From Bacteroides sp. (GTDB taxonomy: Bacteria; Bacteroidota; Bacteroidia; Bacteroidales; Muribaculaceae): DNA of 33,582 nucleotides. Where the stretch lies: NCBI GenBank assembly GCA_014802345.1, contig JAAVCM010000013.1, positions 38,240 through 71,821 of the forward strand, given 5' to 3'. The translations under genes and the position numbers were made by a program. This document shows positions 1 to 8,495 of the stretch, piece after piece (the first letter of the stretch is position 1; each line of letters starts with the position of its first letter). Below the pieces are notes generated by a model. The model saw only the letters and a program-made list of their open reading frames with translations, was not told where the DNA came from and made no database searches.

Positions 1-1754
1 CTACTCCCTATCTCCGGGAAGCCGAAGGGATAGCCGCTGCTATCGACAGCGTCCTTTGGATGCCCGAGCGCGGCCACTGGGCGGAATACCGCGATGCCGC
101 CGGCCATCAGCGTCTGCATCCGTCAGCCGCCCTCTGGACCATCTACCATGCCATCGACTCCGAGATAGCCGACCCGCTGAAAGCCTACGCCGCAACCTGC
201 TACATCGACCGTGAGACCCCTCATATTCCCGTCGAGGGTGAAGGTGTCGACGAAGGGTTGTTCACCCTTTCGACCACCAATTGGAAACCCTATTCGTGGA
301 GCATCAACAACGTTGCCATCGCCGAGGTTATGCACACAGCCCTCGCCTACTGGCAGGCTGGACGCAACGAGGAAGCCTATCGCCTGATGAAAAGTGTAGC
401 GATGGACAATATGTATCTCGGGGCAGCCCCGCTGAACTTCGGACAGATCAGCTACTACGACAAGGCACGCGGAGAGTGTTACCGCGACTTTGCCGACCCT
501 GTCGGAGTCTGGAGCCGCGCCCTCACCGAAGGCCTGTTCGGTATCCGTCCCGACCTCCTCGCCAAAGAGCCTGTGGTGAATCTCGTCCCCGGTTTCCCGG
601 CTGAATGGGACGAGGCGTCCGTCAGCCTCCCCGACCTCGCATATTCGTTCAAGCGCGAGGGCAAACGCTCGGTCTACACCATCAGCAACCGCTACGGTCA
701 CAACTCCGACCTCCGCCTGACCGTCCCCGCCAAGGGGGTGAAAAGTGTGAAGGTCAACGGCAAGTCCGCCTCTTGGAGTTCTGCCGAAAATTCCATCTCG
801 ACACCTCGCATAACCGTCAATGCCGGGTCAACTCCCGAACTCGAAGTTGAAATCATCGAAAGCGACAGCTTCGACCCGCGTCCGTCAGGCCGTGAGCGCA
901 GCGAAGGTCCTGTAAATTTCCGTGAGATGACCGACGGCACACTCTCATGGTGGATGCCGGAAGTCAGTCCTATCGCCCCGACCCACGCCGCTCCCGCAAA
1001 CGGCTTTGACGACATCCGTCCTGACCGCTGCGAGACCGCCGACCTCAGCGGGAACTACAACGCATCCGTGACCGATATTTTCCGCAACGAATATCTCTCA
1101 CCCCGCCCCGCCGTCACGACCCTCCAGCTTCCCAAGCAGGGCATTGGCGAATGGTGTCATCCGAAACTCACAGCCGACATCGACGATTCGGGTCTACGCA
1201 CCCGCCTCGCAACCGACGGAGGAATCCTGCATACCGAATCCGGTGTCCCATTCGCTCTTCCTTCGGAGGGGAGCAACATTGTATTCACCTCGCTTTGGGA
1301 CAACTATCCCGACAGTGCGACCGTGAAGCTCTCGGGACGTGCGTCCCACCTCTATCTGCTAATGGCAGGTTCCACCAACCACATGCAGTGGGGAATGGAG
1401 AACGGTCTCCTGCGCCTGCGCTATGCCGACGGAAGCGAGGAGGTCACACCCCTCATCAATCCCCACAACTGGGCACCCATCGAGCTCGATTTCTACCATG
1501 ATGACTATGCCTTTGCGCAAGCTCCCGGCGCACTTCCTCCCTATCGCCTCCACTTGAAGACCGGACACATGAGCCGTACACTCGGCGACGAACTCGGCAT
1601 CAAGGGTGTCGGTGACCGTTTCATCGACGGTGGTGCCGGAATCGTCCTTGACGTTAAGACCGACCCGAAGCGCGAGCTTGAATCACTGACCCTCGAAACC
1701 CTCTCGGGCGATGTGGTAATAGGCCTGATGGGACTTACACTCCAACGTCCCTGA
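1..1754 (+). CDS. DUF4450 family protein, 5'-truncated by window edge
   Basis: The reading frame is open to the first base, so the N-terminus lies outside the window; about 584 residues are visible. The first 200 visible residues resemble the end of an alpha/alpha-toroid catalytic domain of the six-hairpin glycosidase type, with Trp/Tyr-rich motifs such as WKPYSWSINN and a GxxPDLLA segment. They are followed by beta-sandwich-like modules with VNGKSASW and a final Gly/Asp-rich strand region. I recognise this as the DUF4450 family found in Bacteroidales pectin loci; its exact reaction is not known to me. It is followed after 44 bp by a GH106 gene and then a GH105 gene on the same strand, so a role in trimming rhamnose-containing pectin side chains is inferred from context. 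No signal peptide can be checked because the start is missing. Confidence 0.75.
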   Translation, partial: TPYLREAEGIAAAIDSVLWMPERGHWAEYRDAAGHQRLHPSAALWTIYHAIDSEIADPLKAYAATCYIDRETPHIPVEGEGVDEGLFTLSTTNWKPYSWSINNVAIAEVMHTALAYWQAGRNEEAYRLMKSVAMDNMYLGAAPLNFGQISYYDKARGECYRDFADPVGVWSRALTEGLFGIRPDLLAKEPVVNLVPGFPAEWDEASVSLPDLAYSFKREGKRSVYTISNRYGHNSDLRLTVPAKGVKSVKVNGKSASWSSAENSISTPRITVNAGSTPELEVEIIESDSFDPRPSGRERSEGPVNFREMTDGTLSWWMPEVSPIAPTHAAPANGFDDIRPDRCETADLSGNYNASVTDIFRNEYLSPRPAVTTLQLPKQGIGEWCHPKLTADIDDSGLRTRLATDGGILHTESGVPFALPSEGSNIVFTSLWDNYPDSATVKLSGRASHLYLLMAGSTNHMQWGMENGLLRLRYADGSEEVTPLINPHNWAPIELDFYHDDYAFAQAPGALPPYRLHLKTGHMSRTLGDELGIKGVGDRFIDGGAGIVLDVKTDPKRELESLTLETLSGDVVIGLMGLTLQRP

Positions 1755-1798
1755 CGACATATCCTCTAAAAAACTGAACTTGTCTAATGTCACTGACC

Positions 1799-4612
1799 AT
1801 GAACAGATTGACAAAACTGATAACTCTCGGACTCCTCACCCTCGCCGGTAGCCACACTCCCTTAATCACGGCGGAGACAGCAGTAAATCCGACCGACTGG
1901 TATCCTGTGACGGTCGAAAACCGTCCCTTCGTGCGCTGGTGGTGGCTCGGAAGTGCCGTTGACCCCGAAGGTCTTACCTTCAACCTCGAAGAATTTTCAA
2001 AAAAAGGACTCGGCGGTGTGGAAATTACTCCCATCTACGGTGTCAAGGGCAACGAGGCAAACGACATCCGCTATCTGTCCCCCGACTGGATGCGTATGCT
2101 CTCCCACACCATAGCCGAAGGTGACCGCCTCGGCTTACAGATTGACATGAACAACGGCACCGGCTGGCCTTTCGGCGGTCCCGAGGTAGGTACCGACCAC
2201 AGTGCCCGCAAACGTGTTGTCGAAAAGTGGACAGTCAGCCCCGGACAGAAGATTACCGAGAAAATAGCTCCCAAGGACGCGAAGCAACGCCCCGTCGCTA
2301 CCCTCCAGACCATAATTGCCGCCAACGGCGACAAGCGAATCGACATTACGTCAAAACTCAACGCCGACTCCATCCTCTCGTGGAAAGCACCCAAGGGAAA
2401 AGGAGACTGGACAGTCTATGCAGTATTCAGCGGACGCACATTCCAGAAGGTCAAACGTGCCGCTCCCGGCGGTGAGGGTCTTGTCCTCAACCACTACGAC
2501 AGCGTAGCGGTCAACCGCTACCTCGACCGCTTCGACCGGGCCTTTGCCGAGTCAGGAAGTCGACGCCCCGACACCTTCTTCAATGACTCATACGAGGTCT
2601 ATGGCTCGGACTGGGCCGACAATATACTTGATGAATTCCGGAAGGACCACGGTTACAGCCTCGAAATGTATCTCCCGGAGTTTCTTGCCGAGGACAACCA
2701 CGACGACCTGCGCTCAAGAGTGGTACGCGACTATCGCTCGACACTCGCCCGTATGCTCCGCGACAATTTTACTGAGGTCTGGATGGCTCGAGCCCATGCC
2801 CACGGTGCAAGGATACGCAACCAGAGCCACGGTTCGCCCGCCAACATCATAGACCTCTATGCGGCGGTGGACATCCCTGAATGTGAATCGTTCGGACAGA
2901 CCGATTTCTCGATTCCCGGACTGAATCAGGACGGCCCGACGCGCCCGAGCGACTCCGACCCTGCGGTGCTGAAATTCGCCTCGTCAGCCGCCCACCTCAC
3001 AGGCAAACCCCTCACCTCCGCCGAGACACTGACATGGCTCACGGAGCATTTCCGCACATCGCTCTCCCGCTGCAAACCCGAACTTGACCAGATGTTCTGC
3101 TCAGGTGTCAATCACGTCTACTTCCACGGTGCGCCCTACTCCCCAAAAGGTGCGGCCTTCCCCGGATGGATGTTCTACGCTTCCATCAATATGTCGCCCA
3201 CCAACAGTATCTGGCAGGATGCCGACTCACTTTTCGGCTACGTCAGCCGGGTGCAGTCGTTCCTCTCTGCCGGAGTGCCTGACAATGATTTCCTGCTCTA
3301 TTTCCCCATTGAGGAGATATGGCAGCGTCAGGGAGGCAACCCCTATTTGATGTTTGACATCCACAAGATGCACCAGCGTATGCCCGACATCAAGGAAGCC
3401 ATCGCCGAAATAATCAAAGCGGGATATGATGCCGACTATGTATCCGACGCACTTCTTGGGAATCTCTCCGTGACGGAAGGTCGCCTGCAAGCAAAGGGTG
3501 GCGCGGACTATGGCGCAATCATTGTCCCCCCCGCCCGCTTCATCCAGCCCGCGACACTCCGCCGCCTCCTTGACCTCGTCGAGGCGGGAGCGACGGTAAC
3601 ATTCGTCGGGACACTCCCCTCGGATGTCCCGGGTCTCGCTGACCTCGATGCGCGCCGCGACTCCCTTGCCGTCCTCACTTCAACCCTCCCTGCCATCGGT
3701 GACATACCGACCGTCATCCCCTACGGAAAGGGACGCATCATCACTTCGCCCGATTTCCCCAAAGCGCTTGCCACTATCGGAGTCCGTCCCGAAACCATGC
3801 GTACCACCGATGGCCTGTCGATGATACGCCGACGCAACGAGGCGGGAGGCCACAACTATTTCATCGCCCTCTTGCAGAATCGTCCGCTCGACGGTTGGAT
3901 CACCCTCTCCAATCCCGCTGCCGGTGTTGAAATCTTTGACCCTCTGACCGGACGCAGCGGTATGGCTCAGACACGTACATCGTCTTCGGGCGACACTCAG
4001 GTGCGTCTTCAACTTGCACCCGGACAGTCGCTCATGCTGAAAACCTTCCCTGCTGCTACTGCCGGGGAGCCGTGGGCCTACGTCGAAGCGAAAGGAGAAC
4101 CCATCGTGATAGACCGCGGATGGTCTGTAAGTTTCCCCAAAAGCGAACCTCCCATCTCCGGCACGTTCACGACCGATACACTGACCCAGTGGTGTGCCCT
4201 CCCCGACCCCAATGCGTCCGTAAACTTCGGCACCGGCCGCTACACCGTAGAGTTTACCCTTGATGATCCCTCGGCTGCCGACGACTGGCTTCTTGACCTC
4301 GGCGACGTGCGCGAGAGTGCCGACGTGAAGGTCAACGGAGTCCCTGCCGGAAAAGTATGGAGCGTGCCGTTCACCCTCTCTGTCGGTGAATACCTCCGCC
4401 CCGGAGTCAATACCCTTGAAATTGACGTGACCAATCTTCAGGCCAACCGAATAGCCGACTTCGAGCGTCGCGGTGTCAACTGGCGTATATTCAAGGATGC
4501 CAACATCAACTCCGTGACCAACGCCAAGCAGTTCAGTTTCGGCGATTGGCCGGTCATCCCCTCAGGGCTCAACTCGCAGGTAAAGCTCATACCGCTGACC
4601 CTATCGAAATAA
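1799..4612 (+). CDS. GH106 family alpha-L-rhamnosidase
   Basis: A 937-residue secreted glycoside hydrolase predicted to release terminal alpha-L-rhamnose from pectic oligosaccharides in the periplasm or at the cell surface. The start at MNRLTKLITLG was preferred over an ATG 12 nt upstream because it begins a clean signal peptide (basic n-region, hydrophobic core, cleavage near LITA). The N-terminal block PFVRWWWLGSAVDPEGL, the following GLGGVEITPIYGVKG and the FNDSYEVYGSDW motif are typical of GH106. Acidic residues in PECESFGQ and TSAETLTW (about residues 360-410) are candidates for the catalytic pair. The C-terminus is a galactose-binding-like beta-sandwich (LDLGDVRESADVKVNG and GVNTLEIDVTN). 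It lies 24 bp before the GH105 gene, so they are probably one transcript. Rhamnose plus unsaturated uronyl hydrolysis points to rhamnogalacturonan. Confidence 0.9.
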   Translation: MNRLTKLITLGLLTLAGSHTPLITAETAVNPTDWYPVTVENRPFVRWWWLGSAVDPEGLTFNLEEFSKKGLGGVEITPIYGVKGNEANDIRYLSPDWMRMLSHTIAEGDRLGLQIDMNNGTGWPFGGPEVGTDHSARKRVVEKWTVSPGQKITEKIAPKDAKQRPVATLQTIIAANGDKRIDITSKLNADSILSWKAPKGKGDWTVYAVFSGRTFQKVKRAAPGGEGLVLNHYDSVAVNRYLDRFDRAFAESGSRRPDTFFNDSYEVYGSDWADNILDEFRKDHGYSLEMYLPEFLAEDNHDDLRSRVVRDYRSTLARMLRDNFTEVWMARAHAHGARIRNQSHGSPANIIDLYAAVDIPECESFGQTDFSIPGLNQDGPTRPSDSDPAVLKFASSAAHLTGKPLTSAETLTWLTEHFRTSLSRCKPELDQMFCSGVNHVYFHGAPYSPKGAAFPGWMFYASINMSPTNSIWQDADSLFGYVSRVQSFLSAGVPDNDFLLYFPIEEIWQRQGGNPYLMFDIHKMHQRMPDIKEAIAEIIKAGYDADYVSDALLGNLSVTEGRLQAKGGADYGAIIVPPARFIQPATLRRLLDLVEAGATVTFVGTLPSDVPGLADLDARRDSLAVLTSTLPAIGDIPTVIPYGKGRIITSPDFPKALATIGVRPETMRTTDGLSMIRRRNEAGGHNYFIALLQNRPLDGWITLSNPAAGVEIFDPLTGRSGMAQTRTSSSGDTQVRLQLAPGQSLMLKTFPAATAGEPWAYVEAKGEPIVIDRGWSVSFPKSEPPISGTFTTDTLTQWCALPDPNASVNFGTGRYTVEFTLDDPSAADDWLLDLGDVRESADVKVNGVPAGKVWSVPFTLSVGEYLRPGVNTLEIDVTNLQANRIADFERRGVNWRIFKDANINSVTNAKQFSFGDWPVIPSGLNSQVKLIPLTLSK

Positions 4613-4636
4613 TCACCATCACATCACATAATCCAA

Positions 4637-5773
4637 ATGAAAAAGCTATTGCTATCAGTCCTCGCGCTCATCTTCATGCTTCCAGCCTCAGCCGCCGGGC
4701 AGCAGCTTCCACCCCGCGAGGAGACCCTCAAAACACTCATCAAGGTCAACGACCTCTATCTCAAAAACCATCCCGACCCCCTGCTCGGTATCCCTTACTA
4801 TTCACGCAAGAAGGTCTACGAGGCCAACATCTGGACCCGCGCCGTGTATTTCGAAGGTCTGATGGCTCTCTATTCCATCTATCCCGCCAACCGCTACTAT
4901 GACTATGCCTACGAGTGGGGCGACGGTTTCAAGTGGGGTATGCGCCGCGACGACACCACAACCCGCAACGCCGACAACTACTGCTGCGGACAGACCTACG
5001 TCGACCTCTACCGTCTCACCCCCGAGCCAAAGATGCTCACCAAGACCAAGGCGTGTATGAATATGCTCGTCAATACTCCCCAGATTAATGACTGGACTTG
5101 GATTGACGCTATACAGATGGGTATGCCCCTCCTCGCCAAAATGAGCGCACTTACCGGCAACCAGCGCTACAACGAGAAGGCATGGCAGATGTATGAATGG
5201 TCGCGCGACTCCCTCGCCGGCGGTCTCTTCAACGAGAAAGAGGGTCTCTGGTGGCGCGACAAGGATTTCGTCCCCCCCTACAAGGAACCCAACGGTAAGA
5301 ACTGCTACTGGTCGCGTGGCAACGGCTGGGTTGTCGCCGCACTCGCAAAGGTGCTTCAGGAACTCCCCGAAGATGCTCCCCACCGCGATGTCTACATCAA
5401 GGATTTAAAGGCTATGCTTGACGCTGCCGTGAAGTGCCAGCGCGAGGATGGGTTCTGGAATGTCAGCCTCCACGACGATAGCAATTTCGGTGGCAAGGAG
5501 ACCACCGGCACCGCCCTTTTTGTCTACGGTATGGCATGGGGTATCAACAACGGTATCCTTGACCGCGACAAATATCTCCCCGCTCTCACAAAGGGCTGGA
5601 ATGCAATCATGAACGAGGCTATCCACCCCAACGGCTACATCGGCTATGTTCAGGGTACAGGCAAAGAGCCTAAGGATGGTCAGCCCGTGGCCTACGATTC
5701 CAAGCCTGATTTCGACGACTACGGTACCGGCTGTGTCCTCCTCGCCGGCTCCGAAGTCTACAAACTCAAATAA
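4637..5773 (+). CDS. GH105 unsaturated rhamnogalacturonyl hydrolase
   Basis: A 378-residue YteR/RhiN-like enzyme that removes the delta-4,5-unsaturated uronic acid left at the non-reducing end of oligosaccharides by pectate or rhamnogalacturonan lyases. The signal peptide (MKKLLLSVLALIFMLPASAA) has no lipobox, so a soluble periplasmic enzyme is likely. Motifs match the (alpha/alpha)6-barrel: DNYCCGQTYVDLY with D113, NDWTWIDAIQMGMP with D157 in the place of the YteR catalytic acid, and WSRGNGWV near residue 230. The length is normal for the family. The stop codon is followed after 17 bp by a large palindromic repeat element, which probably ends the transcript. Confidence 0.93.
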   Translation: MKKLLLSVLALIFMLPASAAGQQLPPREETLKTLIKVNDLYLKNHPDPLLGIPYYSRKKVYEANIWTRAVYFEGLMALYSIYPANRYYDYAYEWGDGFKWGMRRDDTTTRNADNYCCGQTYVDLYRLTPEPKMLTKTKACMNMLVNTPQINDWTWIDAIQMGMPLLAKMSALTGNQRYNEKAWQMYEWSRDSLAGGLFNEKEGLWWRDKDFVPPYKEPNGKNCYWSRGNGWVVAALAKVLQELPEDAPHRDVYIKDLKAMLDAAVKCQREDGFWNVSLHDDSNFGGKETTGTALFVYGMAWGINNGILDRDKYLPALTKGWNAIMNEAIHPNGYIGYVQGTGKEPKDGQPVAYDSKPDFDDYGTGCVLLAGSEVYKLK

Positions 5774-5790
5774 CTTGCAGGAATCCAACA

Positions 5791-6018
5791 ATAGCTTGTA
5801 GGGACGCGCCGTGGCGCGTATGCCAAGTTGAATAGATTCAGTATAGAAAAACTCTTAGTATCCTAATCTCTTAGTATAGAGTTAAAAAGTTTAGAGTTTA
5901 GATAATAGTATCGGCTGAAAAACAACATCCGGGCTATTATCTAAACTCTAAACTTTTTAACTCTATACTATTTCTATTCTATACGGCATACGCGCCACGG
6001 CGCGTCCCTACAAGCTAT
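5791..6018. repeat. Palindromic BIME/MITE-like element, copy A
   Basis: The 34-bp ends 5791-5824 and 5985-6018 are perfect inverted repeats, and each contains its own REP-like hairpin (ACGCGCC-GT-GGCGCGT). Inside lies a second perfect 37-bp inverted repeat, 5872-5908 against 5934-5970, with a 25-bp loop (5909-5933, containing TCGGCTGAAAAACAACATCC). The spacer 5825-5871 has no counterpart on the right side and so gives the element a direction. It starts 17 bp after the GH105 stop. It carries no coding capacity. The first 113 bp from 5796 are identical by eye to copy B at 8229, but the central loop is reversed there. Confidence 0.95.
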
Positions 6019-6041
6019 ATTATAAAAAATCCGTATAGATT

Positions 6042-6073
6042 TTTGCTTTTTTGCTATATTTGGACTACATTTG
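6042..6073 (+). promoter_or_regulatory. Bacteroidetes-type promoter for the LRR gene leader
   Basis: TTTG at 6042-6045, exactly 20 nt, then TACATTTG at 6066-6073. This matches the Bacteroidetes -33 TTTG and -7 TAnnTTTG consensus. The predicted transcript starts near 6080, about 365 nt before the LRR start codon. Confidence 0.7.
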
Positions 6074-6079
6074 CAACGC

Positions 6080-6444
6080 ATAGTTCAGCGGAACTTGCAC
6101 CTTTACATATAAAACTTCATTTCCCTTTCGGGAATGAAGGTAAGAAGCGTTTTTTTGCTTATCCCAATTCGAAAATCGCCAACTTTCATCAGCAAGGATA
6201 ATGCAGTCAAAAAAGACGCTCTTGCGTGTCGTATATCCACTCCCCGACACCTTCACTTAACGGGGGGACAACGTGATAGACGATTGGACGTGGGAGTGGA
6301 CTGCACATTTGCTGAGCGGCGTTTGGCGATGCCTCGAATTGGTGTGCGGCAATACAGGTCCCACGTCTCTGTATGTATTGGTTAGATTCTATTTTTTTTA
6401 CCGCCCGCAACTGGGATCAGCGGGGCATCGCCAACCAACATTTT
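6080..6444 (+). promoter_or_regulatory. Long structured 5' leader of the LRR gene
   Basis: About 365 nt lie between the predicted start site and the ATG, without a convincing gene. Several stems can be drawn: GTTC-AGCG-GAAC at 6083-6094; CTTCATTTCCC with GGGAATGAAG at about 6115-6139 (one bulge); TCCACTCCC 6236-6244 with GGGAGTGGA 6292-6300; and an 11-bp perfect stem TTGGCGATGCC 6323-6333 with GGCATCGCCAA 6424-6434, ending 10 nt before the start codon. The last stem could control ribosome access. I do not recognise a known riboswitch class. Short reading frames on both strands here have no family features and were left out. Confidence 0.45.
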
Positions 6445-8193
6445 ATGTTACACAATCTAACCCGAGGAGTAGTCGCAACAATTCTGTCGCTCCTCGCAAT
6501 CATCCCGATGTCAGCCTATGACTTCGAGGTTGACGGCATCTATTATGATGTCGTGTCGTTCACCGACCTAACCTGCTCGGTGACACACAATGGTAGAAAT
6601 TCTTATTCAGGAGACATTACAATTCCTGATGCAGTCACTTACAACAGCCGAAAATTGAGAGTGATAGGTATTTCTCAAGAGGCTTTCAGGTCATGTACTT
6701 CCCTTGGTAAAGTCATCATCGGTAGTAATGTCGAGAGTATCGGTTCAAGGGCATTTCAAGAGTCTTCAATAAAAGAAGTCATATTTGGAGAAAAGGTATC
6801 TTCCATAGGGGATAGGATATTTGATAACTGCAAAAATCTTTACTTGGTAAAACTCAGTCCAGCTATTAAGGTCATACCCGAACTTGCATTTCGTAATACT
6901 TCGGCATTAACCACCATCAGTCTTCATGAAGGCATAATCGAACTTCGGTCCGCCTCATTCCGAGAGTCAGGAATTTCCTCTATAACTCTACCTTCTACCG
7001 TAACTATTTTAGGTGAAAATTGTTTCTCACAATCTAAATTAACAAGCGTTGATTTCAATGGCAGTAACATTGAAGAAATACCGTATAATTGCTTTTCTTC
7101 TACTCCTCTTTTAACCTCAATTACAATTCCGTCGTCAGTAGTAAAAATAGGAGGAGGTGCTTTTGATGGAAGTGCACTGTTAGAAGTGAAAGGTGGGGAG
7201 AATGTAGCCGAAATCGAGTATCACGCATTTCGTAATACTCCTCTCGTTTCAATGGATTTAGGCCAAGCATTGAAAGTCATTCATAATACTGCATTTATAA
7301 ACTCAGCCGACATCAGAACCATAAACTGTTATGCCCCTATCGCACCTGAATTAGTCGGCAATGCAGGGCAACCACTTTTCGACGGCAAAGTCTACATAAA
7401 TGCAGAACTTAACGTACCTGTAGGGGCAGAAGCACAGTATCAAACAGCCGAGGACTGGAAGAATTTCTGGAACATAAGACCCAATCTCAATATCTCTCCC
7501 GAGACTTTCAGTTTCAATGTGTATGGTTCAACCACAGGCGGTAACGGTTCTGTACTTATCAACGGAGAAGATAAGAACCGTATCGCAGTAGTCGGTAACA
7601 GCTCAGTAACCTTTACATTCATGCCTGATTTCGGCTGCAAGCTGACTGCCGTCACACTTAATGGCGAGGATGTGATGGATAAAGTCAGCAACAATACATT
7701 GACCATAGAGAAAGTAACAGAAATCCTCTCACTGCGCGCCACCTATACCCCCGCTGTCGTTAACTTCACCATTGCTTCGGGCGACAAAGGTCGCGTGACG
7801 ACAACAGCACCCTACGGTTCGTCGGTCGGTTGCCGTATAGAGCCACAGGAAGGCTGGCTTATAAGTGCTGTGACCTTTAACGGTGAAAATGTCACCTCTC
7901 AGATAGGGACAGATGGATTCTACACTACCCCCGCCCTCACCTACGACGGCATCCTTGCTGTCAGCTATATCTCTGATCCCTCGGGCATAAGTACTGTAGT
8001 CGCCAATTCGAATGTCAGTGTGATTCCCTCGCGTGGAAGCCTCATTGTGACTGGAGCCGAACCAAATGACATCGTGAATGTCTACAACGTAGCCGGCCAT
8101 ACCGTCAAGTCAACCTACGAAAAGGAATTTACTCTCGTCCCCGGCATATACATCGTATGCGTAGCCGGAAATACATTTAAAGTGAGCATCTAA
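6445..8193 (+). CDS. BspA-like leucine-rich repeat surface protein with T9SS-like C-terminus
   Basis: A 582-residue protein starting at MLHNLTRGVV, whose hydrophobic stretch ending in PMSA is a good signal peptide; the ATG 72 nt upstream would bury it. Residues about 60-290 are LRR_5 (BspA/TpLRR) repeats with recurring I-P-x-x-V-x-x-I-x-x-x-A-F patterns. Next come two InlB-type beta-repeat modules (GNGSVLINGEDK; KGRVTTTAPYGSSVG). The last 70 residues (VNVYNVAGHTVKS to PGIYIVCVAG to KVSI) resemble a type A sorting domain of type IX secretion. It is probably exported and cell-surface attached; BspA-like proteins are often adhesins, but the ligand is unknown. The LRR-coding part (about 6590-7400) is clearly more AT-rich than neighbouring genes, suggesting transfer or different selection. 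Palindromic elements lie on both sides. Confidence 0.85.
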   Translation: MLHNLTRGVVATILSLLAIIPMSAYDFEVDGIYYDVVSFTDLTCSVTHNGRNSYSGDITIPDAVTYNSRKLRVIGISQEAFRSCTSLGKVIIGSNVESIGSRAFQESSIKEVIFGEKVSSIGDRIFDNCKNLYLVKLSPAIKVIPELAFRNTSALTTISLHEGIIELRSASFRESGISSITLPSTVTILGENCFSQSKLTSVDFNGSNIEEIPYNCFSSTPLLTSITIPSSVVKIGGGAFDGSALLEVKGGENVAEIEYHAFRNTPLVSMDLGQALKVIHNTAFINSADIRTINCYAPIAPELVGNAGQPLFDGKVYINAELNVPVGAEAQYQTAEDWKNFWNIRPNLNISPETFSFNVYGSTTGGNGSVLINGEDKNRIAVVGNSSVTFTFMPDFGCKLTAVTLNGEDVMDKVSNNTLTIEKVTEILSLRATYTPAVVNFTIASGDKGRVTTTAPYGSSVGCRIEPQEGWLISAVTFNGENVTSQIGTDGFYTTPALTYDGILAVSYISDPSGISTVVANSNVSVIPSRGSLIVTGAEPNDIVNVYNVAGHTVKSTYEKEFTLVPGIYIVCVAGNTFKVSI

Positions 8194-8228
8194 GCGTAAT
8201 TAAACCTAACCAAAAATATATCAACCAA

Positions 8229-8493
8229 TTGTAGGGACGCGCCGTGGCGCGTATGCCAAGTTGAATAGATTCAGTATAGAAAAACTCTTAGTATCCTAAT
8301 CTCTTAGTATAGAGTTAAAAAGTTTAGAGTTTAGATAATAGGCCGGATATTGTTTTTTCAGCCGATACTGTTATCTAAACTCTAAACTTTTTAACTCTAT
8401 ACTATTTCTATCCTGTACGGCATACGCTTAACGGCGCATCCCTACAAGCTATTCCTATCCTATACGGCATACGCGCCACGGCGCGTCCCTACA
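8229..8493. repeat. Palindromic BIME/MITE-like element, copy B
   Basis: The left 113 bp (8229-8341) are identical by eye to 5796-5908 of copy A. The loop 8342-8367 is the reverse complement of copy A's loop, with two substitutions and one extra base. The right internal arm is 8368-8404. The right end is duplicated: a decayed REP-like end at about 8419-8449, then an intact one at about 8464-8493. The element lies between the convergent LRR and PgpH-like genes and stops 2 bp before the latter's stop codon, so it probably works as a shared transcription end. Confidence 0.93.
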
Positions 8494-8495
8494 TA

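Noticed and set aside
6065-6256. Small minus-strand frame of 63 codons in the LRR leader
   Set aside because: It overlaps the promoter and structured leader, has no clear start signal and could be explained by RNA structure constraints. A conserved peptide is not excluded but cannot be supported.
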